In this document: one piece after another, positions 26,904-37,433 of the stretch
Layout of the letters: every line of letters begins with the position of its first letter
Numbering within the stretch: the first letter of the stretch is position 1
DNA from: AP-16 sp963755055
Lineage (GTDB): Bacteria; Pseudomonadota; Alphaproteobacteria; Rhizobiales; Xanthobacteraceae
Assembly: GCA_963755055.1 (NCBI GenBank)
Contig: CAVWIS010000018.1
Location: 1-64,000, forward strand
Direction of reading: 5' to 3'
DNA: 64,000 nucleotides
The notes under the pieces: generated by a model
Database searches by the model: none
Told to the model about the DNA's origin: nothing
What the model saw: the letters and a program-made list of their open reading frames with translations, nothing else
Position numbers and translations under genes: made by a program

Positions 26904-28490
26904 TCAGGTCCCGGCCTTGAAGCCGGCACGGTCCGGCCCGCGCCCGGCATCGGCTCTGCCGGCGGACGCGCCGCCGGGAGCGATCGGCGGTGCCGGCACC
27001 TCGATCGGGCCGAGCGCCGCCATGACGCGCTCGGGCGGGAAGGTCACGATCACCTCGGTGCCCTCGCGCAGCTTCGACTTGAGCGTGAAGGTGCCGCCGT
27101 GCAGGTCGATCAGGCTTTTCGCGATCGGCAGGCCGAGGCCGGTGCCCTGCTCGGCCGACTTGATCGCGTTGGTTCCCTGGCCGAACGAGGCGAGCACGAT
27201 CGGGATCTCCTCCTCCGGAATGCCGGGGCCGTTGTCGCGCACCGCCATGTACTGGCCGCCCGAGGCGGTCCAGCCGGCCTTGAGCCAGATCTCGCCGCCC
27301 TGCGGGGTGAATTTGATCGCGTTGGACAGAAGGTTCAGGCAGATCTGCCGGACCGCGCGCTCGTCCGCCCACAGCCGCGGCAGGTCGTCCTCGAACACCT
27401 CGTGGATGGTCAGGCCGCGGGTCTTGGCCCGGAGCTTGAGCAAGTGGTGGCAGTCCTCGATCACCTGGGTGAGCGACACCGCCTCCTCGTTGAGCTCGTA
27501 GCGGCCGGCCTCGATGCGGGTGAGGTCGAGGATCTCGTTGATCAGGTTGAGCAGGTGCACTCCCGAATTGTGGATGTCGCCGGCATATTCCTTGTAGGTC
27601 GGCACCGTGTGCGGCCCGAACACCTCGCTCTTCATCACCTCGGAGAAGCCCAGAATGGCGTTCAGCGGGGTTCTCAGCTCGTGGCTCATCTGGGCCAGGA
27701 ATCGCGACTTGGCGATGTTGGCGGCCTCCGCGTGGCGCCGCGCCTCGTCGGACTTCGCCTTGGCCTGCTCCAATTCGCCGATCAGCGCGTCCTTCTCGGC
27801 GCGTGCCTCCAGCGTCGCCAGCGTGGTCGAATAGAGCCGATGCGCCAGCATGGTGAAGTAGCCCTGCGCGGTCAGCGCCATGGCGGCCAGGATGTAGTTC
27901 TGCATCCCGCCCTTGACGAGGAAATTGACGCCGACCGCGAGCGTCACCGGGATGGTGGCGGCGAACATGGCGATCGGCAGGCTCGACGCCAGCATGCTCG
28001 ACACCGCCACCACCAGCAGCATCACGAACAGGACGAACGTGCCGGCGACGCCGTCGTTGCGCACGATCTCCAGGATGTTGAGCATCCAGGCGAGGCCGAA
28101 GCACAGGTCGATGAGGATGAAGCGCAGCCGCCAGCGGATGACATTGATGCCGCCTGACGGTTCGCCGAGGAATCTGCGGCACATGCCGAGGCAGATGGCG
28201 TAAATCGCCAGCGCGCCGAGGGTCCACACGCCGGCATTGAGGAAACCGGTCCACAGGCCGGAGAGGAATCCGATCGTTCCGATCTGCAGCAGGATGGCGA
28301 GCGAGGCCGAGAATCGGGTCTGGGCGAACTGGCGCAGAAGCTCGTAGTCGAATGCCGGACGTGTACCGGTCGTCGAGGTCAGCCGGTCCCGCGCCTCGCG
28401 CACGCGTTTGGCGGCGGCCCGGCGCCGGTCGGCGGTCGCCCGGTCGGCCGCGACGTTCGCGCCGCGCTCCTGGCTGGGCAATGGAGTCAT
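26904..28490 (-). CDS. Membrane-bound sensor histidine kinase
   Basis: 528-aa kinase. The N-terminal ~60 residues are charged. About six transmembrane helices follow (residues ~60-215), then a short coiled coil (LEARAEKDALIGELEQAKAK) and the HisKA domain with the phospho-acceptor in AQMSHELRTPLNAILGFSEV. HATPase motifs are NLLSNAIKFTPQGG, DNGPGIPEEEI and GTGLGLPIAKSL. The tail is Pro/Ala-rich. This layout resembles alphaproteobacterial cell-cycle or PdhS-like kinases, but there is no PAS domain. No response regulator is adjacent, so its partner is unknown. Confidence 0.9.
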   Translation of the reverse strand: MTPLPSQERGANVAADRATADRRRAAAKRVREARDRLTSTTGTRPAFDYELLRQFAQTRFSASLAILLQIGTIGFLSGLWTGFLNAGVWTLGALAIYAICLGMCRRFLGEPSGGINVIRWRLRFILIDLCFGLAWMLNILEIVRNDGVAGTFVLFVMLLVVAVSSMLASSLPIAMFAATIPVTLAVGVNFLVKGGMQNYILAAMALTAQGYFTMLAHRLYSTTLATLEARAEKDALIGELEQAKAKSDEARRHAEAANIAKSRFLAQMSHELRTPLNAILGFSEVMKSEVFGPHTVPTYKEYAGDIHNSGVHLLNLINEILDLTRIEAGRYELNEEAVSLTQVIEDCHHLLKLRAKTRGLTIHEVFEDDLPRLWADERAVRQICLNLLSNAIKFTPQGGEIWLKAGWTASGGQYMAVRDNGPGIPEEEIPIVLASFGQGTNAIKSAEQGTGLGLPIAKSLIDLHGGTFTLKSKLREGTEVIVTFPPERVMAALGPIEVPAPPIAPGGASAGRADAGRGPDRAGFKAGT

Positions 28491-28604
28491 AAGGGCATCC
28501 GGATTCCGAGGATTCCGGCTATAAAGCCCCGATAAACCTTAAGGGTAGGCTGAGACTCGTGGTTAACGATCGGTTGGCGCAGGCGGCGGCGACCGGTGGG
28601 ACGC

Positions 28605-29114
28605 ATGATCGACAAGCTGACCCGGCGCGCCCGCGCGACCCTGCTGGCGGCCGGGGTTATTGCCGGCCTCGCGGCGGCCGCCTGGCTGCTCGACCGTCAC
28701 ATCCCGAAGATCACCGGTTCGGCGCGCGTGATCGATGGCGACAGCATCGTGGTCGCCGGCACCGAGATCAGGATCTACGGGATCGATGCGCCGGAATCCC
28801 GCCAGACCTGCCGGACCAACGGCCGCCCGTGGCCGTGCGGCACGGTGGCAACCGCCGCCATGCGGGCGCTGGTGGCGGGCCGCGAGATCCGGTGCCAGGC
28901 ACGCGACCAGGACCGCTACGGTCGGACGGTGGCGCTCTGCCACGCCGGCGGCCTCGATCTCGGCGCCGCCATGGTCAAAGGCGGACATGCGGTGGCCTAC
29001 GGCGCCTATGAGGCCGACGAACGCGAAGCCCAGGACGCCCGCCGCGGCATCTGGTCGGGCACGTTCGACAGGCCGGCCGCCTGGCGGGCGCGGCACCGGC
29101 GTGCACGGAATTGA
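28605..29114 (+). CDS. Thermonuclease-family (SNase-like) protein, membrane-anchored or exported
   Basis: 169 aa. An N-terminal hydrophobic helix (LLAAGVIAGLAAAAWLL) preceded by Arg/Lys residues acts as signal or anchor. The SNase-like OB-fold shows RVIDGDSIVVAGTEIRIYGID, APESRQ and DQDRYGRTVALC, which contain the expected acidic and Arg residues of the active site. Alphaproteobacteria often carry several such secreted proteins; nuclease activity is not certain for all. ATG 28605 is chosen over an in-frame GTG three codons earlier. Confidence 0.85.
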   Translation: MIDKLTRRARATLLAAGVIAGLAAAAWLLDRHIPKITGSARVIDGDSIVVAGTEIRIYGIDAPESRQTCRTNGRPWPCGTVATAAMRALVAGREIRCQARDQDRYGRTVALCHAGGLDLGAAMVKGGHAVAYGAYEADEREAQDARRGIWSGTFDRPAAWRARHRRARN

Positions 29115-29429
29115 CGGCGCCGAGAGGAGCGGGCCACAGTGGCGCGCTACAAAAAAGACGTGGACCAGGGGACCGGTCGGCAAGACCCGGGCAGCCCGGC
29201 AGCGCTGCAATCCTGGCCTGATTGGCGAGGGGGCGGTGTCGTGGTAGTCACCGGAGCGCGCGGCGCAGCGATGGCTCACGGTGGCAGGTATTACGCTCCG
29301 CTACGGGGGGTAGAACTCCGGTCTTGACCGCCGCAGGGTCCCCGTGGTCGAGTTGCTGTGACATTCAACGTGCAGGACGGCGACCGGAAATCGCGTGACG
29401 CGGCTCGGCGCAAGGCGGTCGGAGACAGC
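29115..29429. other. Intergenic region before the GST gene
   Basis: 315 bp. Possible in-frame starts upstream of the GST lack a ribosome-binding site. No RNA gene or palindrome of note was seen. Confidence 0.45.
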
Positions 29430-30029
29430 ATGAAGCTTTATGACGCTGGCCAGGAGCCCGAACCGCGGCGGGTGCGCATCTTCCTGGCCGAAAAGGGCAT
29501 CTCGGTACCGACGGATCCCGATGCGCCCGACGGCGCGTCCGCCGAACCCGATTCCATCGATCCGCTCGAGCGGGTGCCGGTGCTGGAGCTCGACGACGGC
29601 ACCGTGATCGCCGAGTCGCTGGCGATCTGCCGTTATTTCGAGGGTCTGCGCCCCGAGCCGCCGCTGTTCGGACGCGGCGGCAAGGAAGGCGCTCTGGTCG
29701 AGATGTGGAACCGCCGGGTAGAGGCCCATCTCTACAGCCCGGTATCCGCGGTGGTCCGTCATCTCGACCCCGGCCGGGCGCCGCGCCGGGATCAGATTCC
29801 GGCCTGGGGTGAAGCCAACAAACCCATCGTGCTGGATTTCCTCAACGAGCTCGACCGCGAATTGAAGGACCGTCTGTTCATCGTCGGCGACCATTACAGC
29901 GTCGCCGATGTGACCGCTCTGGTGGCGATCGACCTGATGGAGCCGGCGGGGCTCACCATGCCGGAGGACCTTGTTCACGTTCACCGGTGGTACGCGCAGG
30001 TCTCGGCGCGGCCGAGCGCGGGTGCCTGA
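29430..30029 (+). CDS. Glutathione S-transferase family protein
   Basis: 199 aa. The N-terminal thioredoxin-like domain has the glutathione-binding motif VPVLELDDGTVIAESLAICRYFE. The C-terminal helical domain contains the usual DRLFIVGDHYSVADVTALVAID. The substrate is unknown. The ATG at 29430 follows GGAGA by a few bases. It ends 2 bp before the MBL-fold gene, so the two are probably one operon. Confidence 0.9.
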   Translation: MKLYDAGQEPEPRRVRIFLAEKGISVPTDPDAPDGASAEPDSIDPLERVPVLELDDGTVIAESLAICRYFEGLRPEPPLFGRGGKEGALVEMWNRRVEAHLYSPVSAVVRHLDPGRAPRRDQIPAWGEANKPIVLDFLNELDRELKDRLFIVGDHYSVADVTALVAIDLMEPAGLTMPEDLVHVHRWYAQVSARPSAGA

Positions 30030-30031
30030 TC

Positions 30032-30775
30032 ATGCGCGTCACCATCATCGGCTCCGGCGATGCCTTCGGTTCGGGCGGGCGGTTCAATACCTGCTTCATG
30101 GTCGAGGCCCTGGACAACAGGGTGCTGATCGATTTCGGCGCCTCGTCGATGGTCGCGTTGCGCGTCCGCGACATCGATCCGAACAGCCTTGACGGCGTGA
30201 TCCTGAGCCATCTGCACGGAGACCATTTCGGCGCGTTGCCGTTCTTCATGATCGACGCCCAGCTCACCAGCCGGCGCGAGCGCCCATTCACCATCGCGGG
30301 CCCGCCAGGCACGCGCCAGCGCCTCGACCAGGCGCTCGAGGTGTTCTTTCCGAGATCGAGCGGAAATGTCTGGCGGTTCCCTCTCGACATCGTCGAGATC
30401 GTTCCCGGCGAGCGCCACAAGATCTGCGGGCTGGAGGTGGACACGACCGAGGTGATCCATCCGTCCGGTGCGCCGTCCACCGCCGTTCGGGTATCCGACG
30501 GGCGGCGGCAGCTGGCCTATTCGGGCGACACCGAATGGACGGAGGCGCTGGTCGGCGTCGCCGACGGCGCCGACCTGTTCATCGTTGAGTGTTACGAGCA
30601 CAGCCGCGCGGTGCCCGGCCACTTGAGCTGGCAGGTCTTGCAGAAGCGGCTCAAGGATTTTCGCGCCCGTCGCACCATGGTCACCCACATGAGCGCAACC
30701 ATGCTCGCCCACCGCGAGGAGGCGCGGGCCGCCGGCCTCATCCTCGCCGAGGACGGAATGGTGGTCGAGCCGTAG
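30032..30775 (+). CDS. MBL-fold metallohydrolase (RNase Z/arylsulfatase-like)
   Basis: 247 aa. The metallo-beta-lactamase signature is LSHLHGDHFGALP near residue 65. Further ligands are expected in AYSGDTEW and THMSATM. The start MRVTIIGSGDAFGSGGRFNT resembles RNase Z-type hydrolases, but tRNA-binding features are not evident. The stop TAG at 30773-30775 is supplied by the GTAGGATGGG repeat that begins at 30772. Confidence 0.88.
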   Translation: MRVTIIGSGDAFGSGGRFNTCFMVEALDNRVLIDFGASSMVALRVRDIDPNSLDGVILSHLHGDHFGALPFFMIDAQLTSRRERPFTIAGPPGTRQRLDQALEVFFPRSSGNVWRFPLDIVEIVPGERHKICGLEVDTTEVIHPSGAPSTAVRVSDGRRQLAYSGDTEWTEALVGVADGADLFIVECYEHSRAVPGHLSWQVLQKRLKDFRARRTMVTHMSATMLAHREEARAAGLILAEDGMVVEP

Positions 30776-30860
30776 GATGGGTAGAGCGCTCTTCGCGCGA
30801 AACCCATCGTGCGGAGGCGAGTTGTTTGATGGGTTTCGCCTTCGGCTCTACCCATCCTAC
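30772..30860. repeat. Dispersed palindromic element, copy 1
   Basis: About 89 bp, bounded by GTAGGATGGGTAGAGCGC and the inverted GGCTCTACCCATCCTAC, with inner arms GCGAAACCCATC / GATGGGTTTCGC. It lies between the convergent MBL-fold and reductase genes and overlaps the former's stop codon. Two more copies are at 56250 and 60173. It may act as a bidirectional terminator. Confidence 0.9.
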
Positions 30861-30869
30861 GCGCTGCGA

Positions 30870-31739
30870 TCAGCGGTCCAGCCGGGCGAGCAGGCTCGAC
30901 GTGTCCCAGCGCCCGCCGCCCATCTTCTGCACCTCGGAATAGAACTGGTCGACCAGCGCGGCCACCGGCAGATGGGCGCCGTTGCGACGCGCCTCGGCGA
31001 GGCAGATCGACAGGTCCTTGCGCATCCAGTTCACCGCGAAGCCGAAGTCGAATTTTCCGGCATTCATCGTCTTGTAGCGGTTCTCCATCTGCCACGACTG
31101 CGCCGCGCCCTTGGAGATCGTGTCGATCAGGGCGTCGATGTCGAGGCCGGCGCGCTTGGCGAAATGGATGCCCTCGGAGAGCCCCTGCACCAGGCCGGCA
31201 ATGCAGATCTGGTTGACCATTTTTGCCAGTTGCCCGGAGCCCGGCGTCCCCAGCAGCTTGCACGCCCGCGCATAGGCGGCGATCACCGGCTCGGCGCGCC
31301 CGAACGGCTCCTTGTCGCCGCCGCACATCACGGTGAGCACGCCGTTGACGGCGCCCGCCTCGCCGCCGGAGACCGGCCCGTCGATGAAGTCGAAGCCGCT
31401 TTCCGTGGCCGCCGCATGAAGCTCGCGGGCGATCTCGGCCGACGCCGTGGTGTGGTCGACGAAGATCGCGCCTTTCCGTACGCCGGCGAACGCTCCGTCG
31501 GCGCCCAGCGTCACCTGGCGCAGATCGGCATCGTTGCCGACGCAGGCCATGACGAAATCCTGGCCCTCCGCGGCCTGGCGCGGCGTCGGCGCCCGGCGCC
31601 CGCCGTGCTCCGCCACCCATTTTTCTGCCTTGGCGGCGGTACGGTTGTAGACCGTGACGTCGTGACCGCCCTTCTTCACCAAATGGCCTGCCATCGGGTA
31701 GCCCATGACCCCGAGGCCGAGAAACGCAACCTTCGCCAT
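30870..31739 (-). CDS. NAD(P)-dependent beta-hydroxyacid dehydrogenase (3-hydroxyisobutyrate/tartronate semialdehyde reductase family)
   Basis: 289 aa. Rossmann start VAFLGLGVMGYPMAGHLVKKG, substrate signature FIDGPVSGGEAGAVNGVLTVM, and catalytic lysine in GQLAKMVNQI (about K171). DKEPFGRAEPVI and the C-terminal helices are standard. The substrate could be 3-hydroxyisobutyrate, tartronate semialdehyde or succinate semialdehyde; neighbours do not decide. GGAGGAGAC precedes the ATG. Confidence 0.92.
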   Translation of the reverse strand: MAKVAFLGLGVMGYPMAGHLVKKGGHDVTVYNRTAAKAEKWVAEHGGRRAPTPRQAAEGQDFVMACVGNDADLRQVTLGADGAFAGVRKGAIFVDHTTASAEIARELHAAATESGFDFIDGPVSGGEAGAVNGVLTVMCGGDKEPFGRAEPVIAAYARACKLLGTPGSGQLAKMVNQICIAGLVQGLSEGIHFAKRAGLDIDALIDTISKGAAQSWQMENRYKTMNAGKFDFGFAVNWMRKDLSICLAEARRNGAHLPVAALVDQFYSEVQKMGGGRWDTSSLLARLDR

Positions 31740-32011
31740 CGTCTCCTCCCGCTATCCGGCGGCCGCGCCGCGCGCGCCCGAAAACAACCCCGCGCGTCTA
31801 TGGGCCGGCTTGCCGCCGGGCGTCAACCGCCGAAGCGGACACCGCCGAAGCGGACCGGCTGCGGGTCGATGCGACATTGACCCCGACCACGGCGCGCTCT
31901 ACAGCGCCTCACCGCACTCTCTCACGGATTGCCGCTATCCGCAGGAAGATGCTCACCCTGAGCGGGGCGGCTGCCGTATCTCCACCCTGGCCTTCCCAGG
32001 AGGAACCGCCG

Positions 32012-33145
32012 ATGGCGCCCACCAAGGAACAGGTGCTCGAATGCCTCGCCGGCGTCAGGGCCCCCGACGGCACGCCGTTGCCGGCGACCGGAAAGCTGTC
32101 GGACATCGTGGTCAGCGACGGAAAGGTTTTTTTCTCGATCAGCGTCGACGCCCGCATCGTGCCCAACTGGGAGCCGGTCCGGAAAGCGGCGGAAAGCGCC
32201 GTGCGCGGCATGGCGGGCATCAGCTCCGCTTTGGTGGCGTTGACCGCCGAGCGGACCGCCGGCGGCGCGGGCCCGGCGCCCGCCAGGCCGAGCGCCGCGG
32301 CGCCTGCTCATGGGCATGGCGGCGCGCCGCGGCCCGCCCAGGCTCCGGACGGCGTGAAATCGATCATCGCGGTCGCCTCCGGCAAGGGCGGCGTCGGCAA
32401 GTCGACGACCGCCGTCAACATCGCGCTCGGCCTCGCCGCGATCGGCCTGAAAGTCGGCCTGCTCGACGCCGACGTCCATGGCCCTTCCGTGCCGCGATTG
32501 CTTGCCATCAAGGGCAAGCCGCCGCGCGGCGTCAACGCGCCGATGAAGCCGATGACCGGCTATGGCCTCCAGGTCATGTCGGTCGGCTTCCTGATCGAGG
32601 AGGAGACCCCGATGATCTGGCGCGGCCCGATGGTCGGCGCCGCCGTGACCCAGATGCTGCGCGACGTCGAATGGCCGCCGCTCGACGTGCTCGTGGTCGA
32701 CATGCCGCCGGGCACCGGCGACGCCCAGCTCACCCTCGCCCAGCAGGTGCCGCTGGCAGGCGCCGTGATCGTCTCGACGCCGCAGGACCTTGCGCTGATC
32801 GACGCCCGGCGCGGCATCGCGATGTTCCGCCGGGTGAACGTGCCGGTCCTCGGCATCGTCGAGAACATGAGCTATTTCCTCTGTCCCCATTGCGGGGAGC
32901 GCTCGGACATTTTCGCCCATGGCGGCGCGCGGCGCGAGGCGGAACGGCTCGAGGTGCCGTTCCTCGGCGAGGTGCCGCTCGACATGACGATCCGCGAGAC
33001 CTCCGACGCCGGCCGTCCGGTGGTGGCGGTCGAGCCCGACGGGCCGCACGCGAAGATCTATCGCGAGATCGCCGGACGGATCGCCGCCCAGCTCGAGGGC
33101 GCCGGAATAGGGCGGCCGGCGCCGCGCATCGTCATCGAGGCGTGA
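32012..33145 (+). CDS. Mrp/NBP35-family Fe-S carrier ATPase (ApbC)
   Basis: 377 aa. N-terminal DUF59/MIP18-like domain (EQVLECLAGVRAPDG), an Ala/Pro/His-rich linker, then the deviant Walker A ASGKGGVGKSTTAVNIALGL, switch DADVHGPSVPRLL, and MPPGTGDAQLTL. The C-x-x-C motif CPHCG that holds the bridging Fe-S cluster is near residue 291. It assembles or transfers Fe-S clusters in the cytoplasm. The ATG at 32012 follows a strong AGGAGG. Confidence 0.94.
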   Translation: MAPTKEQVLECLAGVRAPDGTPLPATGKLSDIVVSDGKVFFSISVDARIVPNWEPVRKAAESAVRGMAGISSALVALTAERTAGGAGPAPARPSAAAPAHGHGGAPRPAQAPDGVKSIIAVASGKGGVGKSTTAVNIALGLAAIGLKVGLLDADVHGPSVPRLLAIKGKPPRGVNAPMKPMTGYGLQVMSVGFLIEEETPMIWRGPMVGAAVTQMLRDVEWPPLDVLVVDMPPGTGDAQLTLAQQVPLAGAVIVSTPQDLALIDARRGIAMFRRVNVPVLGIVENMSYFLCPHCGERSDIFAHGGARREAERLEVPFLGEVPLDMTIRETSDAGRPVVAVEPDGPHAKIYREIAGRIAAQLEGAGIGRPAPRIVIEA

Positions 33146-33442
33146 CGCCGTCGCGGGACGCGCGTCGGGAAAGGAACCGGTCCTTCATCGGACCATGAGT
33201 TCCGACTGGCGCAGGGTCCTGGCGGCGAGCCGGCACCCGCCTCGCCGGACCCATGCGCGCGACGCCCTGACGCATAAGCCGAAAGTCGAATGCCGCCCTA
33301 TTGCATGTGCGGCACGCAAGTTCCATTCTGACGCGGGCGCCGGCCGGTTGTTGCCAATCGACACAAACAAATCGTCGCCATGCGGTCGCCACCCCGCGAT
33401 TGAACCGCCGCTCATGGCAAGTAGCTGGAGGAGACTTCCAAC
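33146..33442. other. Intergenic region before the TRAP binding-protein genes
   Basis: About 300 bp with no gene recognised. GGAGGA at 33429-33434 is the ribosome-binding site of the next gene. Confidence 0.45.
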
Positions 33443-34531
33443 ATGAAACGCCGTCAGTTCCTCACCGCCGCGGGCGCCGGGGCCGTGGCAACGGCCCTCG
33501 CCAAGCCGGCGATCGCCCAGTCGATGCCGGAGATCAAGTGGCGACTGACGGCGAGCTGGCCGAAGTCGCTCGACACGATCTACGGCGCCTGCGAGACGAT
33601 CTCCAAATTCGTCGCCCAGGCGACCGACAACAAGTTCCAGATCCAGCCCTTCGCCGCCGGCGAGATCGTTCCCGCCCTGCAGGTGCTCGACGCGGTGCAG
33701 AACGGCACCGTCGAGGCCGGTCATACGGCGATGTATTATTTCATCGGCAAGGACCCGACCTGGGCGCTGTTCTGCGCGGTGCCGTTCGGCCTCAACACGC
33801 GCCAGCAGAATGCCTGGTACTACGACGGCGAAGGCACCAAGCTGATCGACGAGTTCGGCAAGAAGTTCAACGTGCTCTGCCTGCTGGCCGGCAATACCGG
33901 CTGCCAGATGGGCGGCTGGTTCAACAAGGAGATCAAGGAGCCGACGGACTTCAGCGGTCTGAAGATGCGGATCGGCGGCTGGGCCGGCAAGACGCTGCAG
34001 AAGCTCGGCTGCGTTCCCCAGCAGATCGCCGGCGGCGACATCTATCCGGCGCTGGAGAAGGGCACGATCGATGCCGCCGAATGGGTCGGGCCATACGACG
34101 ACGAGAAGCTCGGCTTCTACAAGGTGGTGAAGTACTATTATTATCCGGGCTGGTGGGAAGGCGGCACCGCCAATCATCTGCTGGTCAATCTCGCCAAGTG
34201 GAACGAGCTGCCGAAGAGCTATCAGGCGATCCTCACTGCAGCCTGCGGCTACGCCAATATCGAGGAGACGGCGCGGTACGATGCCCGCAACCCGGCGGCG
34301 CTCAAGCGCCTGGTCGCCGCCGGAACGCAGCTGCGCCCGTTCCCGCAGAGCGTCATGGAAGCCTGCCTCAGGGCCTCGATCGAGGTGAACGCCGAGACCT
34401 CCGCCGCCAATGCCGACTACAAGAAGGTCTGGGACTCGATCGTGGCGTTCCGCAACGACGAATATCTCTGGTGGCAGGTGGCCGAGTACAACTATGATTC
34501 GTTCATGATTCGGTCGCGCACCAAGATCTGA
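33443..34531 (+). CDS. TRAP transporter substrate-binding protein, copy 1 (FcbT1/DctP type)
   Basis: 362-aa periplasmic binding protein with a Tat signal (MKRRQFLTAAGAGAVATAL, cleaved after AIAQ). The mature domain has the features of the mannitol/chloroaromatic TRAP group: WPKSLDTIYGACETI, FAAGEIVPALQVLDAV, GNTGCQMGGWFNKEIK, GGDIYPALEKGTIDAAEWV. Substrate is probably a carboxylate or 2-oxo acid; not readable here. It is followed 209 bp later by a close paralogue. No permease is adjacent; intact dctQ/dctM of the same subtype lie at 49.5-51.8 kb. Confidence 0.93.
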   Translation: MKRRQFLTAAGAGAVATALAKPAIAQSMPEIKWRLTASWPKSLDTIYGACETISKFVAQATDNKFQIQPFAAGEIVPALQVLDAVQNGTVEAGHTAMYYFIGKDPTWALFCAVPFGLNTRQQNAWYYDGEGTKLIDEFGKKFNVLCLLAGNTGCQMGGWFNKEIKEPTDFSGLKMRIGGWAGKTLQKLGCVPQQIAGGDIYPALEKGTIDAAEWVGPYDDEKLGFYKVVKYYYYPGWWEGGTANHLLVNLAKWNELPKSYQAILTAACGYANIEETARYDARNPAALKRLVAAGTQLRPFPQSVMEACLRASIEVNAETSAANADYKKVWDSIVAFRNDEYLWWQVAEYNYDSFMIRSRTKI

Positions 34532-34740
34532 AGCTCGCCGGGACGGCGCCGGGACCCAAGCGTCCCGGCGCCGTCTTGATTCCGCGGATCGCCTTCCTGC
34601 GGCCGCAGTCCTTCTGCAATCCCGAGCCTTTTCGGGGGCCCGGCCGCCCGGCGCTAGCGCATGTTCCGGCGAAGTGGACACCGGTTCGCCGACAAGAACA
34701 TGCGCAACACAGGAATTTACCTGCGGAGGAGGTCAAGCGC

Positions 34741-35829
<1,089 letters not shown>

Positions 35830-35840
35830 TCGGTCACTTG

Positions 35841-35904
35841 TTGCATGTCGACCCCGAGCATGACGCCGAACCAGATCGATGCCGATCTTGTCGGCGGCCG
35901 GGCC
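35841..35904 (-). pseudogene. Frameshifted remnant of a TRAP large-permease (dctM) gene
   Basis: Read on the minus strand, this 64-bp stretch gives GPAADKIGIDLV and then, after a ~4-bp deletion, FGVMLGVDMQ. The intact dctM at 49494-51158 has GPAADKLGIDLIWFGVMIGVNIQ at the matching place (about 49814-49879). Nucleotide similarity covers essentially the whole stretch and stops abruptly at both ends. It suggests a permease gene once adjoined these binding-protein genes. Confidence 0.7.
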
Positions 35905-35940
35905 AAGGAATGGAGCGCGAGGCTGGGGTTGTAAGGTGCG

Positions 35941-37296
35941 TCACGGGCGGCTGATGCGCGCCAGCCGGATGCCGAGCAGGAGCGCGACCACCGCGAGGCC
36001 GAGCGCCAGCCCCCACCACAGGCCGGCCGCGCCGTAGCCGAGCGGGAAGGCGAGCAGCCAGCCGCCGACGAAGCCGATGCCCCAGTAGCCGATCGCCGCG
36101 ATCAGCAGCGGGGTCGCGGTGTCCTTGTAGCCGCGCAGCGCGCCGGCGGCGACGGTCTGCGTGCCGTCGAACACCTGGAACAGCGCCGCGATGATCATCA
36201 GGCGCATCGCGATCGCGACCACGCCCTGGTTGGCCGCCGCCGCGACGTCGAGGTAGACCGCGATGATCGCGCGCGGCGCCGACCACAGCACGACCGCGGC
36301 CGCCGCCATGAAGCTGACCCCCATGGCGAGCGCCACCAGCCCGGCGCGCCGGGCGTGGCGCGGCCGCCCGGCGCCGAGCTCGAAGGCGCAGCGCACCGTG
36401 GCGGCCTGGGAGAGGCCCATCGGCACCATGAAGGTGATGCTCGCGACGTTGAGCACGATCTGGTTGGCGCCGAGCGCATCGGCGCCGATCAGCCCCATGA
36501 GCACGCCGGCGGCGACGAACACTCCGACCTCGAGCCCGAGGATGCCGCCGATCGGCGCGCCGAGACGCAGCAGCTCGAGGAGGTGGCGCCGGTCGCGGGC
36601 CCGCACCGCGGCGAACGCCCACAGCCCGGCGAAGCCGGGTCGCGCCAGCGTGTAGAGCGCGAGCCCGCCGAACATCAGCCATTGCACGATCGCGCTGGCG
36701 ATGCCGGCGCCGGCGACGCCGAGCGGCGGCGCGCCGAGATGGCCGTAGATCAGCACCCAGTTCAGCGCGGCATTGGCCGGCACGCACGCGATCAGCACCA
36801 GCATGACGATCCGGGTGTGGCCGGCCGCGGCCAGCAGGCTGCGCAACGCCGCGAACGCGAGGAACGCCGGCGCCCCCCACACGACGCCGCGCAAAAAATG
36901 CCCGATCTCGTCGGCGAGCGCCGCCTGGTAGCCGAGCGCCAGCAGCAGTCCGCGCAGCTGCAGCGCCGCCGCCACGAGCGGCAGCGAGAGCGCGATCGCC
37001 AGGATCAGCCCCACGCGGGCGATGCGGCCGGCGGCCGCGCCGTCGCCGGCGCCGAACGCATGTGCCGCCAGCGGAGAAACCGCCGCGACGATGCCCTGGA
37101 GCACGAAGCCCGCCGTGAAGTAGAGCATGGCGGCGAGCCCCGCCGCCGCCAGCGCCGCGCTGCCGAGATGGCCAACCATCACGGTATCGGTGAAGCTCAT
37201 GGCCATCTGCGCGAGATTGGCGGCCGCCAGCGGCGCCGCCACGCGCAGCGTCGCGCGAATCTCGGCGACGATCGGCGATGCGGCGGCGTGAGCCAC
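35941..37296 (-). CDS. MATE-family multidrug/Na+ efflux transporter (NorM-like)
   Basis: 451-aa inner-membrane protein with about twelve hydrophobic segments in two similar halves. Typical features are MSFTDTVMVGHLGSAALAAAGLA in TM1-2, and FDGTQTVAAGALRGYKDTATP in the second half. The start is a GTG at 37296, with GGAGGG properly spaced upstream. Substrate is unknown; the class exports cationic drugs or metabolites against Na+ or H+. Confidence 0.92.
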   Translation of the reverse strand: MAHAAASPIVAEIRATLRVAAPLAAANLAQMAMSFTDTVMVGHLGSAALAAAGLAAMLYFTAGFVLQGIVAAVSPLAAHAFGAGDGAAAGRIARVGLILAIALSLPLVAAALQLRGLLLALGYQAALADEIGHFLRGVVWGAPAFLAFAALRSLLAAAGHTRIVMLVLIACVPANAALNWVLIYGHLGAPPLGVAGAGIASAIVQWLMFGGLALYTLARPGFAGLWAFAAVRARDRRHLLELLRLGAPIGGILGLEVGVFVAAGVLMGLIGADALGANQIVLNVASITFMVPMGLSQAATVRCAFELGAGRPRHARRAGLVALAMGVSFMAAAAVVLWSAPRAIIAVYLDVAAAANQGVVAIAMRLMIIAALFQVFDGTQTVAAGALRGYKDTATPLLIAAIGYWGIGFVGGWLLAFPLGYGAAGLWWGLALGLAVVALLLGIRLARISRP

Positions 37297-37433
37297 GGGG
37301 TCCCTCCAACCTGATTGGCACCGCGACGCGGCAGGGTGGCTGCGGTACTGGCTTGATCCCTCCCCCGGAGGGCAGGGCTATCGCATATGACGTTTGAGGC
37401 AAGGCGGGGCGGCGAGTCTACCCTCCCGCCCGT